Counted from the first letter of the stretch, positions 41,974 through 51,763 are shown. The stretch is DNA of 64,000 nt from Acidithiobacillus sp. HP-2 (GCF_015100155.1 NZ_JACKZA010000011.1:62001-126000); one strand, 5' to 3'. Made by a program: numbers and translations. Notes: generated from the letters alone by a model not told the origin.

Positions 41974-43232
41974 GGTTTCCGACTACGGATAAGCACGTCC
42001 TCCGCCCGGATTTTTCCCCAGATCAGCTGCCCGATCTGCAGCGAGCCGGTGATCGGCCAGGTTGCGGGAAGCCTGGGTAGTACGGCCCCTGGACCCGGTT
42101 TGGGCGCGGGGAGATAGGCACCAAGGTCCAGGCGCTGCATCTTTAAGTCCAGATGAATTTCCAGGGGTTGCCAGGTTCCCGTAATATTTCCAGACCAGGG
42201 ACTGCTATCCAGCAGACCATGGCGGATGGTCCAGTCGAAACGGGGATTTTTCCAGATCAGTTTACCGCTCATCTTGAAATATCGCGGGACCTTGGGGTTC
42301 GTCAATTTCGGCCAGGATAATCCCCATTTTTTAGCCAACTCCGGCAGGTGCTCTGCGCTTACGACATAACTTGTCTGACCGGTCCATTGCGCCCAGGAAA
42401 AACGGGCATTATCAACGCGAATGTGGAAATCTGACCCCGCTTGCACCGTTGCGCTGTGCATCGCAATTTTTTGCAGCCCTGGCTGAGCCTGTAAATCCTC
42501 CAGCGAACACTCCATCCGCTGCTCATGATTACCTCGCCAATGGACTTGCAGCGCGGGAATCTGCAATGCGTTATCCTGAATTTCCAGGCGCGGCATCAGC
42601 AGTTTGAAGGCATCTGGAACCTGACGAGTGCCAATCAGCAATTGCAAATTGCGCAAAGAAATTTCGCTCGTGGAGTGAATATCCATTTGCAAACGGCCTT
42701 GACCCGCATGTTGATTCCAGAACCAGCGTCCTGTAGCGGTTCCGGCACCAGAACGAGGGAAACTGGCCTGCACATCGGACAGTTGCAATACATGTCCCGC
42801 CAGACCAGACCAGCGCAAACTGCCATCGCGGATCTGGATGTCTCCCGGCAGACTGACATGCATATTGGCGGAAGAAGCTGCCGAGCCCGGGCTGGCTGGC
42901 CAGGGACCATACACAGAAGGCTGATCCAGAAAAATCTGCTGGATTTTTACATGCCCGGTAAGCAGGGGTCGCCAAAGCAAGCTCAACATCAGTCGCCGTA
43001 ACTGCAAGCGGGGCTGCGCTTGTGTTCCGATCCGCAAGCCTTGCAGGGTCACCTGCAATTGCTGCTTGCCCCAATAAAAGCGGGGATTAGCCTGCAGGTT
43101 TACGGGGGCCTGCAGGCGGGTAGCGAGAATTTCTTCCAGAACAATTCGGGGGCCACCGATGAACCAGAAAACAAACATTCCGATCACCAGCAGCATCAGG
43201 AGCAGCATCAGACCTACCCCTATACGGCGCAT
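41970..43232 (-). CDS. AsmA-family protein
   Basis: The 420-residue protein has one N-terminal helix (about 5-30, 'MLLLMLLVIGMFVFWFIG') and a long periplasmic part of repeating beta segments, as in AsmA-like bridge proteins. 'RIVLEEILATRLQAPVNLQ' and 'LRRLMLSLLWRPLLTGHVKIQQIFLDQPSVY' are the AsmA N-terminal pattern. Family members help move phospholipid to the outer membrane. Length is shorter than AsmA itself (about 600). The start at 43232 was chosen by its position after the ptsI stop; a longer frame from 43316 would overlap ptsI. Confidence 0.75.
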   Translation of the reverse strand: MRRIGVGLMLLLMLLVIGMFVFWFIGGPRIVLEEILATRLQAPVNLQANPRFYWGKQQLQVTLQGLRIGTQAQPRLQLRRLMLSLLWRPLLTGHVKIQQIFLDQPSVYGPWPASPGSAASSANMHVSLPGDIQIRDGSLRWSGLAGHVLQLSDVQASFPRSGAGTATGRWFWNQHAGQGRLQMDIHSTSEISLRNLQLLIGTRQVPDAFKLLMPRLEIQDNALQIPALQVHWRGNHEQRMECSLEDLQAQPGLQKIAMHSATVQAGSDFHIRVDNARFSWAQWTGQTSYVVSAEHLPELAKKWGLSWPKLTNPKVPRYFKMSGKLIWKNPRFDWTIRHGLLDSSPWSGNITGTWQPLEIHLDLKMQRLDLGAYLPAPKPGPGAVLPRLPATWPITGSLQIGQLIWGKIRAEDVLIRSRKP

Positions 43233-43239
43233 TGGTGAT

Positions 43240-44952
43240 CTAGCTATGTCCGGTCTCCAGGGCCACAGAAAAATCTCCTGCCAGAGCACCCATTGCCAAC
43301 TGTTCGGCTTCGGCAATGGATGTCTGGCGGATAATTTCCTTCACCTCGGGGATTGCGCCCGGGTACATACTGAATTCCCGCAAACCCAAGCCCAGCAGTA
43401 ATGGCGTAAAAGCCGGATTGGCCGCCATTTCGCCACACATGGCTACCGGAATACCTTTGGCGCGCCCGGCAGCAATGGTGTGCTGAATCAAAGCCAGGAC
43501 GCCGACGTGCAACGGATCAAAAAGATCATTGACATCATCATCGCCACGATCAACCGCTAGGGCATATTGAATAAGATCGTTGGTCCCGATGGAGAAAAAA
43601 TCGGCACAACCGGCAAAATAGTGCGCAGCCATGGCCACGGCGGGCACTTCTACCATAATCCCGAGAGGCATATCCGGATCACAGGGCAGTCCCTCGCCAC
43701 GCAATTCTGCCTGCAATTCACTTACCAGCGCCCGGCTTTGCAGCAATTGGCTCATACTGCTGAGCATCGGCAGCATCAAACGCACCGGCCCCAGGGCCGA
43801 AGCCCGCAATATGGCCCGCAAATGCGGGCGAAACCACTCGGGACGACGCAGACAAAGGCGTAGTCCGCGCAAACCCAAAGCCGGATTCAGGGCATTATGT
43901 GTGGTCGTTTCGTCGTCACTTAACCCCTTGTCGGCACCAATATCCAACGAGCGGATGGTCACGGGGGCTCCCGCCATTTCGGTCACAACCCGGGAAAAGG
44001 CCTGATACTGCTCTTCTTCATCAGGAATATCGGGACGATTCATAAACAGAAACTCACTGCGATACAAACCCACACCATCGGCATTCATGCGCCTCACCAG
44101 ACTGGAGTCGTCCGGTAATTCGATGTTGGCCCGCAAATGAATTTCCACACCATCGGCAGTAATGGCGGGCAGATCCCGTTGTTCTTCCAGAAGACGGCGG
44201 CGGCGCTGCCGTTGCTCCTGTAAGCCTTGATATTGGCGCAGTAACAGCGCGTCCGGTGCCACCAGAATAATGCCCTGATCACCATCGACAATGACCATGT
44301 CGCCGCTGCGTAGCAGACGACTGGCAGAATGGGCGCCAACGACTGCTGGCAGTCCAAGACTCCGTGCGAGAATGGCGGCGTGCGAGTTCGCAGCACCAAA
44401 GTCGGTCACCCAGGCCAGGACCTTGTCCTTTTTCATGAGCACGGTATCAGCAGGGCTCAACTCTTCAGCAATGATGATCTGTCCTTCCGCACTCTGCAGC
44501 GTCGGCGGCTCCCAGCCGACGAGCTGCCTTAACACCCTATCGGTCACCTGAATAATGTCTTCCCGCTTGGCACGCAGGTAGGCGTCTTCCATGCGGTCAA
44601 AAATTTCCAGCAGACGCTCCCGTTCCAGCTGAATGGCCCAGGCCGCATTGCGGTGATCTTCACGAATGGAGCGTAACGGCCTTTCCCGCAAGGCTGGGTC
44701 ATCCAGCATCAGGAGATGCGCATCAATAAACAGGCGGGTATCCTGGGGTGCGTCGGCAGGAATCACGTCCCGTACCGCAAAAAGTTCATCACGGGCACTG
44801 CTGAGAGCTGCACGTAAGCGCAGCACTTCTGCCTCCACAGCTTCTGGAGCCAGAAGATGTTCGGGAATATCCAGCGTCGTCGGCTCCAGCACCAGCGCTG
44901 TGCCAATCGCAATGCCACCAGAAGCCCCTATACCTGCCAGTTCAAAACTCAT
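43240..44952 (-). CDS. ptsI: Phosphoenolpyruvate-protein phosphotransferase (PTS enzyme I)
   Basis: The 570-residue enzyme lacks the GAF domain of PtsP, so it is the enzyme I type. The phosphohistidine lies in 'TDFGAANSHAAILARSLGLPAVVGA'. PEP-site motifs follow: 'GLYRSEFLFMNR', 'TIRSLDIGADK', 'MVEVPAVAMAAHYFA', 'FFSIGTNDLIQYALAVDR' and 'CGEMAANPAFTPLLLGLG'. It passes phosphate to HPr. Its start overlaps the ptsH stop (ATGA). With no EIIBC nearby, the chain is probably regulatory. Confidence 0.94.
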   Translation of the reverse strand: MSFELAGIGASGGIAIGTALVLEPTTLDIPEHLLAPEAVEAEVLRLRAALSSARDELFAVRDVIPADAPQDTRLFIDAHLLMLDDPALRERPLRSIREDHRNAAWAIQLERERLLEIFDRMEDAYLRAKREDIIQVTDRVLRQLVGWEPPTLQSAEGQIIIAEELSPADTVLMKKDKVLAWVTDFGAANSHAAILARSLGLPAVVGAHSASRLLRSGDMVIVDGDQGIILVAPDALLLRQYQGLQEQRQRRRRLLEEQRDLPAITADGVEIHLRANIELPDDSSLVRRMNADGVGLYRSEFLFMNRPDIPDEEEQYQAFSRVVTEMAGAPVTIRSLDIGADKGLSDDETTTHNALNPALGLRGLRLCLRRPEWFRPHLRAILRASALGPVRLMLPMLSSMSQLLQSRALVSELQAELRGEGLPCDPDMPLGIMVEVPAVAMAAHYFAGCADFFSIGTNDLIQYALAVDRGDDDVNDLFDPLHVGVLALIQHTIAAGRAKGIPVAMCGEMAANPAFTPLLLGLGLREFSMYPGAIPEVKEIIRQTSIAEAEQLAMGALAGDFSVALETGHS

Positions 44953-45230
44953 GCCTCTTCCCCGAATCGGTCCTTAGCCAGCGCCAGCAAGGCATCGGCA
45001 CAAGCCTGCTCTCCCTCTCCTTCGGTTTCCAATGTCAGAATGGTTCCCTGGGCTGCCGCCAGGGTCATCAAGCCCATGATACTTTTACCATTGACCCGCT
45101 GAGCATCGCGCTCCAGCCAGACAGCACAGGGGTAACGTGCCGAAAGACTGACAAACTTCGCCGAAGGCCGGGCATGCAAGCCCAACGAATTAATAATAGG
45201 ATAGTCAACACGGACCGTCACAACACTCAC
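44949..45230 (-). CDS. ptsH: Phosphocarrier protein HPr
   Basis: The 93-residue protein has the active-site His in 'LGLHARPSAKFV' (H19) and the regulatory serine in 'RVNGKSIMGLMTLAAAQG' (S50), the target of HprK encoded 1.5 kb upstream on the same strand. A GTG start at 45230 is used. The HPr-EI pair follows the EIIA-Man gene after 120 bp of spacer. Confidence 0.93.
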   Translation of the reverse strand: MSVVTVRVDYPIINSLGLHARPSAKFVSLSARYPCAVWLERDAQRVNGKSIMGLMTLAAAQGTILTLETEGEGEQACADALLALAKDRFGEEA

Positions 45231-45350
45231 CCCCTGACAACAAGGTCAGACTCAAATGTTTTCAGCATAACCCGACCGCGAAGGTGCGACCATAGCGCCG
45301 ACAACACCGGGTATTGTGGCGAATGACCGCTACCCGTTCCAGGCTTATGT

Positions 45351-45758
45351 TCAGGTACGCGGCGCAGCACGCAGAGCAAGAATATCCACAACGCCCTGCA
45401 CAGCCCCATCCAAGGCCCCCTGACGGGCTGCGGTCAGACCTTCTTCGCGCCGCGATAAAGCCCGCAGCAGCATCGCCAGATTCAAACCGCTGATGGCTGC
45501 CACGCGGTCTTCGGGAAGAATTGCCGGAATCAGGTTTGCCGGGGTTGCTCCGTAAAGATCGTTGAGAATCAGCATGGCATCGCCTTCCGGCAGTTTTTCA
45601 ATGAATTCCCACAGGCGCCTGCGCCCGGTTTCGGGATTAGCGTCGGGCAAAATCTCCACAACTTCGACGGCTGCTGGCATGGTCCCGAAAATATGTTCCA
45701 GGGTATTGGCAAATGCCACGCCCATACCTGCATGGGTCAGCAGAACAAGGTGAATCAT
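45351..45758 (-). CDS. PTS EIIA component, mannose (PTS-EIIA-Man) family
   Basis: The 135-residue protein starts 'IHLVLLTHAGMGVAFANTLEHIFG', with the phospho-accepting H9, and has 'AMLILNDLYGATPANLI', both typical of EIIA-Man/ManX. No EIIB/C/D partner is present, so it most likely signals rather than transports. It overlaps rapZ (ATGA). The gene order rapZ-EIIA-HPr-EI is common in beta/gammaproteobacteria. Confidence 0.9.
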   Translation of the reverse strand: MIHLVLLTHAGMGVAFANTLEHIFGTMPAAVEVVEILPDANPETGRRRLWEFIEKLPEGDAMLILNDLYGATPANLIPAILPEDRVAAISGLNLAMLLRALSRREEGLTAARQGALDGAVQGVVDILALRAAPRT

Positions 45759-46657
45759 GTCAAAGTCTCGGTGACATTCAGTTCACGATGCTGAATCAGA
45801 ATGCGTTGGCCTTTACCCAATAATTCGCGTGCCAGAACTTCCACCATGTACACACTGCGGTGCTGCCCCCCCGTACAACCCAGGGATACCGTCACATAAT
45901 TACGATGTTCCCGGGCAAAGGGGGGTAACCACACCTGCAAAAAACTCCGCAAGGATCCCAGCGCTGTCTGTAGCTCTGGACGCCCTGCCAAAAAAGCCTG
46001 TACGGCAGCATCACGCCCCGTTAAAGCCCGCAACTCCAGATCATAGTGCGGATTGGGCAAGGCGCGCAGATCAAACACAAAATCAGAATCCAGTGGCAGC
46101 CCCCGCTTGAAGGCAAAAGACTGCAGCAGCAATACCAAACCGCCATAGTGCTGCGACGCCAGACTCCAGGCCTGCACCCGCAGGCGCAACTGGTGGGTAT
46201 TGATTCGGGAAGTATCCAGCCTTTTGTCTGCCATATCAGCGAGAGGTTGCACCATTTCCCGCTCTCTTTGCAGCGCTTTCAGCAGGGATTCACCAGGAGT
46301 AGCCGCATTGTCATCAGTCAGGGGATGGCGGCGGCGGGTTTCACTGTAGCGCTGCAACAGGGTGTCTTCGCCCGCTTCCAGAAACAAAATACGTGGATGC
46401 AGACCATACGCATCCCGTAAATCTTTGAGGGCCTGTGGCAAGGCCGCAAAAAAATCGCGATTACGCACATCTATGCTGACGGCCGCCAAAAACGACTGCC
46501 CCTCGCGATGCGCCAGCTGCGCGCCAAAAGCCACCAGCAGGGTAGCGGGTAAATTATCCGCGCAATAATAACCCTGATCTTCGAGCGCCTGGAGCACCGT
46601 GGATTTTCCCGATCCTGACAGTCCGCTGACAATAATGAAGTCCCGCTCCGCCATCAT
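45755..46657 (-). CDS. rapZ: RNase adapter / nucleotide-binding protein RapZ
   Basis: The 300-residue protein has Walker A 'VSGLSGSGKSTVLQALED' and the RapZ tail 'FDLRALPNPHYDLELRALTGRDAAVQAFL ... YVTVSLGCTGGQHRSVYMVEVLA'. In E. coli RapZ binds the GlmY/GlmZ small RNAs and controls glucosamine-6-phosphate synthase. Here its RNA partners are unknown. It overlaps hprK (ATGA). It is notable that GlrR, the activator of glmY in E. coli, is also represented in this window. Confidence 0.95.
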   Translation of the reverse strand: MMAERDFIIVSGLSGSGKSTVLQALEDQGYYCADNLPATLLVAFGAQLAHREGQSFLAAVSIDVRNRDFFAALPQALKDLRDAYGLHPRILFLEAGEDTLLQRYSETRRRHPLTDDNAATPGESLLKALQREREMVQPLADMADKRLDTSRINTHQLRLRVQAWSLASQHYGGLVLLLQSFAFKRGLPLDSDFVFDLRALPNPHYDLELRALTGRDAAVQAFLAGRPELQTALGSLRSFLQVWLPPFAREHRNYVTVSLGCTGGQHRSVYMVEVLARELLGKGQRILIQHRELNVTETLT

Positions 46658-47586
46658 TCCTCCCCGGCACTCAGACGTACCTGTTCTTCAAAGTCAGCGA
46701 GCATGTCGCCTCCGGACTCTTTCACATACTGGCTGCGGGCTGCCGCTTCCACCAGCACGGCAAGATTGCGCGCTGCCGAAACCGGAATGCGCAAGCGCGT
46801 CAGCGGAACCCCCAGAATATCCAGGTTGTCGACCTTACCCTGCAGTCGGTCGATGTCGGCCAGCTCCATATCCTGCATATCCTGAATTTCGACCACCAGA
46901 CGAATGCGTTTGGAACGGACGATAGCCGCCGCACCAAAAAATTCCCGGATGTTGATAATACCCAGGCCCCGCACTTCCAGAAAATTCCGCAAAGGAGCCG
47001 GACAATGCCCGGTGATCACCTGAGGCGCCTCACGCACACATAATACGCTGTCATCGGCTACCAGACGGTGACCACGGCTAACCAGCTCCAGCGCCAGCTC
47101 GCTTTTGCCGATACCGGCCTCGCCCTGCAGCAACAACCCAACGCCCAGTACATCCACCAACACCCCATGCACTTGCTGCCGGGGAGCCAGCTCGCGATGC
47201 AGGTAAAGTTGCAGACGGGCGAGCACCTTCGGGGCCTCCAAGGCAGTCGTCATGACCGCCACTTGCCGGGACTGAAGTGCTTCCAGAAGTTCCGGACTCA
47301 GCGTTTCACTTTCGCACAGTACCAACAGGCTCAGCTTTCCCGTCAGAAATTGCTCGAAACTCAGGGGGTTATCCCGCAAAAACTGGAGTTCACAGGTTCC
47401 GGCGATCTGTACGACGTGAGGACGAATAAAATTCAGAAAACCGACCAGAGCCGCGCCACCAACATCGTCTTCCGCCCAGGGGTCGCCACGCAGCTGACAA
47501 TCCTTATCCGGTCGATGCAGACAATCCCAGAACATCTCCTTGTGGAGATCTTCGCAAAGCCGACGCAGACTGATTTGTCTTTCCAT
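46654..47586 (-). CDS. hprK: HPr kinase/phosphorylase
   Basis: The 310-residue enzyme has Walker A 'GEAGIGKSELALELVSRGHRLVADDSV' and the HprK signature 'LEVRGLGIINIREFFG'. It phosphorylates and dephosphorylates HPr on serine. Its presence with HPr S50 indicates a metabolic switch acting on the PTS in place of sugar uptake. It lies between ptsN and rapZ. Confidence 0.95.
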   Translation of the reverse strand: MERQISLRRLCEDLHKEMFWDCLHRPDKDCQLRGDPWAEDDVGGAALVGFLNFIRPHVVQIAGTCELQFLRDNPLSFEQFLTGKLSLLVLCESETLSPELLEALQSRQVAVMTTALEAPKVLARLQLYLHRELAPRQQVHGVLVDVLGVGLLLQGEAGIGKSELALELVSRGHRLVADDSVLCVREAPQVITGHCPAPLRNFLEVRGLGIINIREFFGAAAIVRSKRIRLVVEIQDMQDMELADIDRLQGKVDNLDILGVPLTRLRIPVSAARNLAVLVEAAARSQYVKESGGDMLADFEEQVRLSAGEE

Positions 47587-47606
47587 GTCCGCGTCTTCCC
47601 TGAAAG

Positions 47607-48053
47607 CTAATCAGAATGGGTCATTGCGGTAAAAAATCCTTCAGCATTGCGCACCTTGAGCAAGTCTGCACGTACTGTCTCAGAGGCCAAACGTACCGCC
47701 AGGGTCGAAAGAATTTCGAGGTGAGCCGTAGCCGCCGTTCTGGGTACGGCCACCGCAATAAATACCTGCACATCCAGACCATCCGGTGCGGCAAAAGAGA
47801 TTCCCTGAGCACTGCGCAGGGCCGCCAAGGCTACCTCAGTTACACCGTCAATACGGGCATGGGGAAAGGCGACACCATGGCCGATTCCGGTGGAACCCTG
47901 CTCTTCACGACTTTTCAGGGCCTGAGCAATGACGGAGGCTGTTTGTCCGGTCGACTCTGCGAGAAGTGCCGCCAAGGCGTCCAGCACGGCTCCGGCATCC
48001 GTAACCGGAGGATCAATAAGAACTTGTTGGGGAGTTAAGGGCAGAGTCGTCAT
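47607..48053 (-). CDS. ptsN: PTS nitrogen-regulatory EIIA component (EIIA-Ntr)
   Basis: The 148-residue protein has 'STGIGHGVAFPHARIDGV' with the phosphoacceptor H65, in the fold of EIIA-Fru/Ntr. It follows hpf and rpoN, the standard rpoN-hpf-ptsN order. EIIA-Ntr regulates potassium uptake and other processes by protein contact. Confidence 0.94.
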   Translation of the reverse strand: MTTLPLTPQQVLIDPPVTDAGAVLDALAALLAESTGQTASVIAQALKSREEQGSTGIGHGVAFPHARIDGVTEVALAALRSAQGISFAAPDGLDVQVFIAVAVPRTAATAHLEILSTLAVRLASETVRADLLKVRNAEGFFTAMTHSD

Positions 48054-48062
48054 GATTGAAGG

Positions 48063-48404
48063 TCATTCTATCTCGGCAATGGCTGCCAGACCGGAAGGAT
48101 TGTCATTACGCCGGTCCTGGCGTTTTTCCTTGTAACTGTCAACCTGGCCTTCCAGTTTTTCGGTGACCAGGTCCAGGGCGCGATACATGTCGGCATGCTG
48201 GGATACGGCGTGAAACACATGACCAGCTGCATACATAGTCACATCAGCGGTATTTTCGGGATTTTCATGGGGCGCATGTTTCAGAACAACCCGGGCATCA
48301 ATCACCTGATCAAAATGTCGATCAAGTTTGCCAATTTTATCTTCTGCATGGTTTTTCAGGGCTTCTGTCAGGTCCAGGTGCTGACCGGTAATGGTAATTT
48401 GCAT
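48063..48404 (-). CDS. hpf: Ribosome hibernation promoting factor, short form
   Basis: The 113-residue protein starts 'MQITITGQHLDLTEALKNHAEDKIGKLDRHFDQVIDARVVLK', the sigma-54 modulation/S30EA fold. It lacks the long C-terminal domain, so it is the short HPF that promotes 100S ribosome dimers. A 116-bp spacer with CCCC-TGATC-GGGG hairpin (about 48446-48458) separates it from rpoN. Confidence 0.94.
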   Translation of the reverse strand: MQITITGQHLDLTEALKNHAEDKIGKLDRHFDQVIDARVVLKHAPHENPENTADVTMYAAGHVFHAVSQHADMYRALDLVTEKLEGQVDSYKEKRQDRRNDNPSGLAAIAEIE

Positions 48405-48520
48405 GGCGCTCTCCTGTCCTCTTGCGAGGATTGTTTATGATAATTGCCCCTGATCGGGGTCCGGCTTCAGTGTAGCGCCAACCGCCGCCACAAAAAACCC
48501 TGTCTTATGGATGTCGAAAA

Positions 48521-49954
48521 CTAAAGCCGCCGACGCTGGCTTGCCGGCGGGATATTGGCCGCTTCCCGATATTTGGCTACCGTCCGGCGGGCAATCTGAA
48601 TGCCCTGATCGGCGAGAACCTTGGCAATTTCTGCATCACTCAGAGGATGTTTGGGATTTTCCGCCTGAGTCAATTTGATGAGCAAGGCGCGAATGGCCGT
48701 CGCCGATGCCGAGCCGCCACTGTCTGTTCCCACATGACTGGAAAAAAAGTACTTGAACTCGAAAAGACCTCGGGGGGTAACCATGTATTTCTGGTTGGTC
48801 ACCCGGGATACCGTGGATTCATGCATTTCCACGGTTTCGGCAATATGACGCAACACCATGGGGCGCATGGATTCCGGTCCGTTGATAAAAAAATCCTTTT
48901 GCTTGTCCACAATCGCCCGGGCCACTTTCAAAATGGTTTCCTGGCGACTTTGCAGGCTCTTGATAAACCAGCGTGCCTCATTGAGCTGATCCTGAATATA
49001 TTTATGGGCGGCATCCTTGCCCCCGGCCATTCCCGCATAACGGCGATTAATGCGCAGCTTGGGCATGGCCTCGGGATTCAGGTCCACCCGCAGGCGTTTA
49101 CCGGACCAGCGCACAATCACATCGGGAATGACATACTCGGTATTTTCGCTTCCAACTTCTTCACCCGGTTTGGGGTTGAGAGCGGAAATAAGCGCCATGG
49201 CTGATCCCAGCGCGGCTTCATCAACCCCCAGGCTTGCGCACAGCCTTGGATAATCATGGCGACCCAGGGCCTGCAAATGGTCTTTGACAACATCCATCGC
49301 CAACTTTTGCACGCTGGCATCCACATCCGTCAACTGCCTGAGTTGCAACAAAAGACATTCACTCAGATCACGCGCCGCCACACCAGGAGGGTCGAAGTCC
49401 TGAACGCGCAGCAATACCCCCTGGAAGACGGCAGCATCAACGCCCATGGCAGCAGCCAGATCGTCTGGATTTTCGATCAGGTAACCGCGATCATCAATGG
49501 CGTCAATAATCATCTCCGCCATGTTGCGCTCCTCAGGACTGAAGTGCGTCATATCCGCCTGCCAGCGCAGATAGTCCTGAAGGCTTTGACTGTGACTGTT
49601 CCGTGCTTCAAAGTCGGGAAGCTCATCATCAGAACCCCCGCCTGATGCACTGGTGCCCAAATCAAACACGTCATCCCATTGACTGTCGACCGGCAAATCA
49701 TCAGGCAAAGTATCTTCCGCAGCCAGATCCAGCTGGCGATCTTCACCGGAGCTTTCACCGGGTTCAGGAGCACTACCCGAAGCGCCGGATTCTTCAACGG
49801 ATGCATCCTCATCCAGAAGGGGATTGCTTTCCAGCATCCCCTGAACTTCCTGTTGCAGATCAACCGTCGATAACTGCAGCAGGCGAATGGCTTGTTGCAG
49901 TTGCGGGGTCATGGCCAAATGCTGACCGAGTTTGAGTTCTAGACCTTGTTTCAT
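48521..49954 (-). CDS. rpoN: RNA polymerase sigma-54 factor
   Basis: The 477-residue protein has the Q-rich activator region I ('LELKLGQHLAMTPQLQQAIRLLQLSTVDLQQEVQ'), an acidic region II (about 50-115), the core-binding domain and the C-terminal RpoN box 'IARRTVAKYREAANI' (ARRTVAKYRE) that reads the -24 element. It should serve the two -24/-12 promoters found in this window and the GlrR-like activator. It stands between lptB and hpf as in most relatives. Confidence 0.96.
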   Translation of the reverse strand: MKQGLELKLGQHLAMTPQLQQAIRLLQLSTVDLQQEVQGMLESNPLLDEDASVEESGASGSAPEPGESSGEDRQLDLAAEDTLPDDLPVDSQWDDVFDLGTSASGGGSDDELPDFEARNSHSQSLQDYLRWQADMTHFSPEERNMAEMIIDAIDDRGYLIENPDDLAAAMGVDAAVFQGVLLRVQDFDPPGVAARDLSECLLLQLRQLTDVDASVQKLAMDVVKDHLQALGRHDYPRLCASLGVDEAALGSAMALISALNPKPGEEVGSENTEYVIPDVIVRWSGKRLRVDLNPEAMPKLRINRRYAGMAGGKDAAHKYIQDQLNEARWFIKSLQSRQETILKVARAIVDKQKDFFINGPESMRPMVLRHIAETVEMHESTVSRVTNQKYMVTPRGLFEFKYFFSSHVGTDSGGSASATAIRALLIKLTQAENPKHPLSDAEIAKVLADQGIQIARRTVAKYREAANIPPASQRRRL

Positions 49955-49966
49955 TGCTTTCCAGAT

Positions 49967-50692
49967 TCAGATTCGAAACTGATCTCCCAGATATACCTGA
50001 CGGACCATGGGATCATCCACGATTTCCTGTGGGCTCCCGGCCGTCAGCACCTTCCCATCATGCAATATATAGGCACGTTCGCAAATGCCTAATGTTTCGC
50101 GCACATTATGATCGGTAATCAGGATACCAATGCCGCGTTCACGCAAGTCCTGAATAAGACGTTGGATTTCCAAAACAGAAATCGGGTCGATCCCCGCAAA
50201 AGGTTCATCCAGCAAGATGAAGCGCGGACTCATGGCCAAGGCGCGCGCAATTTCCACCCGGCGCCGCTCGCCACCAGAAAGACTGTGCCCCTTGGTGTCG
50301 CGCAACAGACCCAAATGCAATTCAGCCAGGAGCTGATCCAGGCGATCCTGGCGTTCGGCTTTACTGAGTGGCAGGGTCTCCAGAACCGCGAGAATATTAT
50401 CTGCCGCGCTCATTTGCCGAAATACAGATGGTTCCTGGGGCAGGTAACCCAATCCCATGCGCGCCCGTTCATGCATGGGAAATGCAGTGATATCACGCTG
50501 CTGCAAAAAAATATGACCACGATTCGGGCGTACCAGTCCGACCATCATGTAAAAAGTGGTGGTTTTGCCAGCGCCATTGGGGCCCAGCAAGCCCACGACT
50601 TCCCCGGCGGCAACCTGAACAGAAACATCCCGGACGACCGTACGACGACGATAAGACTTGAACAGAGACTGGGCCTGGAGCAGGTCGCTCAT
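49967..50692 (-). CDS. lptB: LPS export ATPase LptB
   Basis: The 241-residue ATPase has '[21 protein letters not shown]', Q-loop '[14 protein letters not shown]', signature '[18 protein letters not shown]' and Walker B '[16 protein letters not shown]'. It powers LptB2FG, pulling LPS from the inner membrane. It overlaps lptA (ATGA). lptF and lptG are not in the window. Confidence 0.95.
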   Translation of the reverse strand: MSDLLQAQSLFKSYRRRTVVRDVSVQVAAGEVVGLLGPNGAGKTTTFYMMVGLVRPNRGHIFLQQRDITAFPMHERARMGLGYLPQEPSVFRQMSAADNILAVLETLPLSKAERQDRLDQLLAELHLGLLRDTKGHSLSGGERRRVEIARALAMSPRFILLDEPFAGIDPISVLEIQRLIQDLRERGIGILITDHNVRETLGICERAYILHDGKVLTAGSPQEIVDDPMVRQVYLGDQFRI

Positions 50693-51234
50693 GGCCTCCC
50701 ACCGCTGGCAGAGCGGTTTGCTGCTGCGGGATAAAACACGGAGTGGACGCGCTGTCCGGGGGATGCCGTCACTGCCGTTTGCTGGTTATTCAAAAAGTAC
50801 GTCACCTGCTGGCCACTGATTTCATTTTTTTCCTGCCAGAGATGGGCATCCCCTTGCAGCACAATCTCCCCCGAACCCGGTTTGTAAATCAGGGTATCTC
50901 CGTAGCCGTGGCGCTGCGCGCTGGACATGGTAAAGCTGACGGGACTACCAGTTGCCGTGGCCGTCTGTACCTTGCCCTGCAGGGCAGCTATGACGAGTTT
51001 GCTGGCATGAATGACCACGTCGCCCTGGGTCATAACGACATTGCCGAGATAAGTGGCCTGCTGGGAGGGCTTGTTTTCGGCATGCAGCGTATCTGCACTG
51101 ATATGAATGGGTCCTTTGGCCAACGTCTGTTGGGCAGCAGGGGCCGCCAGGGCCGCCAGGGAAACCATCACCAGCCCGACCGGCCAGTAGCGCCCCATCG
51201 AGCCAGGCTTAAGGCGCATAAACACCACGTACAT
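50689..51234 (-). CDS. lptA: LPS transport periplasmic protein LptA
   Basis: The 181-residue protein has a signal peptide and the OstA-like beta-jellyroll '[41 protein letters not shown] ... [26 protein letters not shown]'. LptA forms the bridge that carries LPS across the periplasm to LptD, also encoded here. The start ATG at 51234 lies inside the end of lptC; MRLKP at 51219 is an alternative. Confidence 0.9.
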   Translation of the reverse strand: MYVVFMRLKPGSMGRYWPVGLVMVSLAALAAPAAQQTLAKGPIHISADTLHAENKPSQQATYLGNVVMTQGDVVIHASKLVIAALQGKVQTATATGSPVSFTMSSAQRHGYGDTLIYKPGSGEIVLQGDAHLWQEKNEISGQQVTYFLNNQQTAVTASPGQRVHSVFYPAAANRSASGGRP

Positions 51235-51763
51235 TCCGCAAAATATTGACCTCCTCGGTTTTGACCGACGCCCAGAGCCCTGTTCCGGTCATCCAGTCCT
51301 GACCATGTTCCAGGCGAACCGGATCCTGGGTGCTAATAATGCCCGTTTGCGGGTTATAGTGCACCCTCCCGGTCAGAAAACGGGTATCTGGTTTCATTGT
51401 CCCGATGACATTCCCCCACAGGGTAATCAGGTGGCTGGATCCATCGACCTTGCCCTGATTGGCGCGCAGATTCAGTTCCTGGCCGGGTCGAAAACGTTTG
51501 ACTGCGACGTCTTTGAGTATGGTCTGATCGCGACGCGGTTCGTGATAGGCCGTATGCGCCGTGGCCAGCAAGTCCAGCTTCCCGGTGGCATCATACTGAC
51601 GCATGACAACATCTTCAGCGGCCTGATCGCCCTTATGAATTTGACCGTGCCAGTCAATTTGCGGGAGCGACAGGGGGCGCTGCGGCCATGACCACCAGAC
51701 CATTCCGGCAAGACACATAACCAGCACGGTAAAACCCAGGCTGGGAAGCCGCAAACGCAGCAT
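51209..51763 (-). CDS. lptC: LPS export protein LptC
   Basis: The 184-residue protein has one N-terminal helix (about 8-28) and a jellyroll domain ('YDATGKLDLLATAHTAYHEPRRDQTILKDVAVKRFRPGQELNLRANQGKVDGSSHLITLWGNV'). It stands in the kdsC-lptC-lptA-lptB order. The ATG at 51763 overlaps the kdsC stop (TGATG). It links the inner-membrane LptBFG to LptA. Confidence 0.9.
   Translation of the reverse strand: MLRLRLPSLGFTVLVMCLAGMVWWSWPQRPLSLPQIDWHGQIHKGDQAAEDVVMRQYDATGKLDLLATAHTAYHEPRRDQTILKDVAVKRFRPGQELNLRANQGKVDGSSHLITLWGNVIGTMKPDTRFLTGRVHYNPQTGIISTQDPVRLEHGQDWMTGTGLWASVKTEEVNILRNVRGVYAP

Noticed and set aside
46654-48053. PTS genes as a sugar transporter operon
   Set aside because: No EIIB, EIIC or EIID gene is present; all parts are the regulatory or general type.
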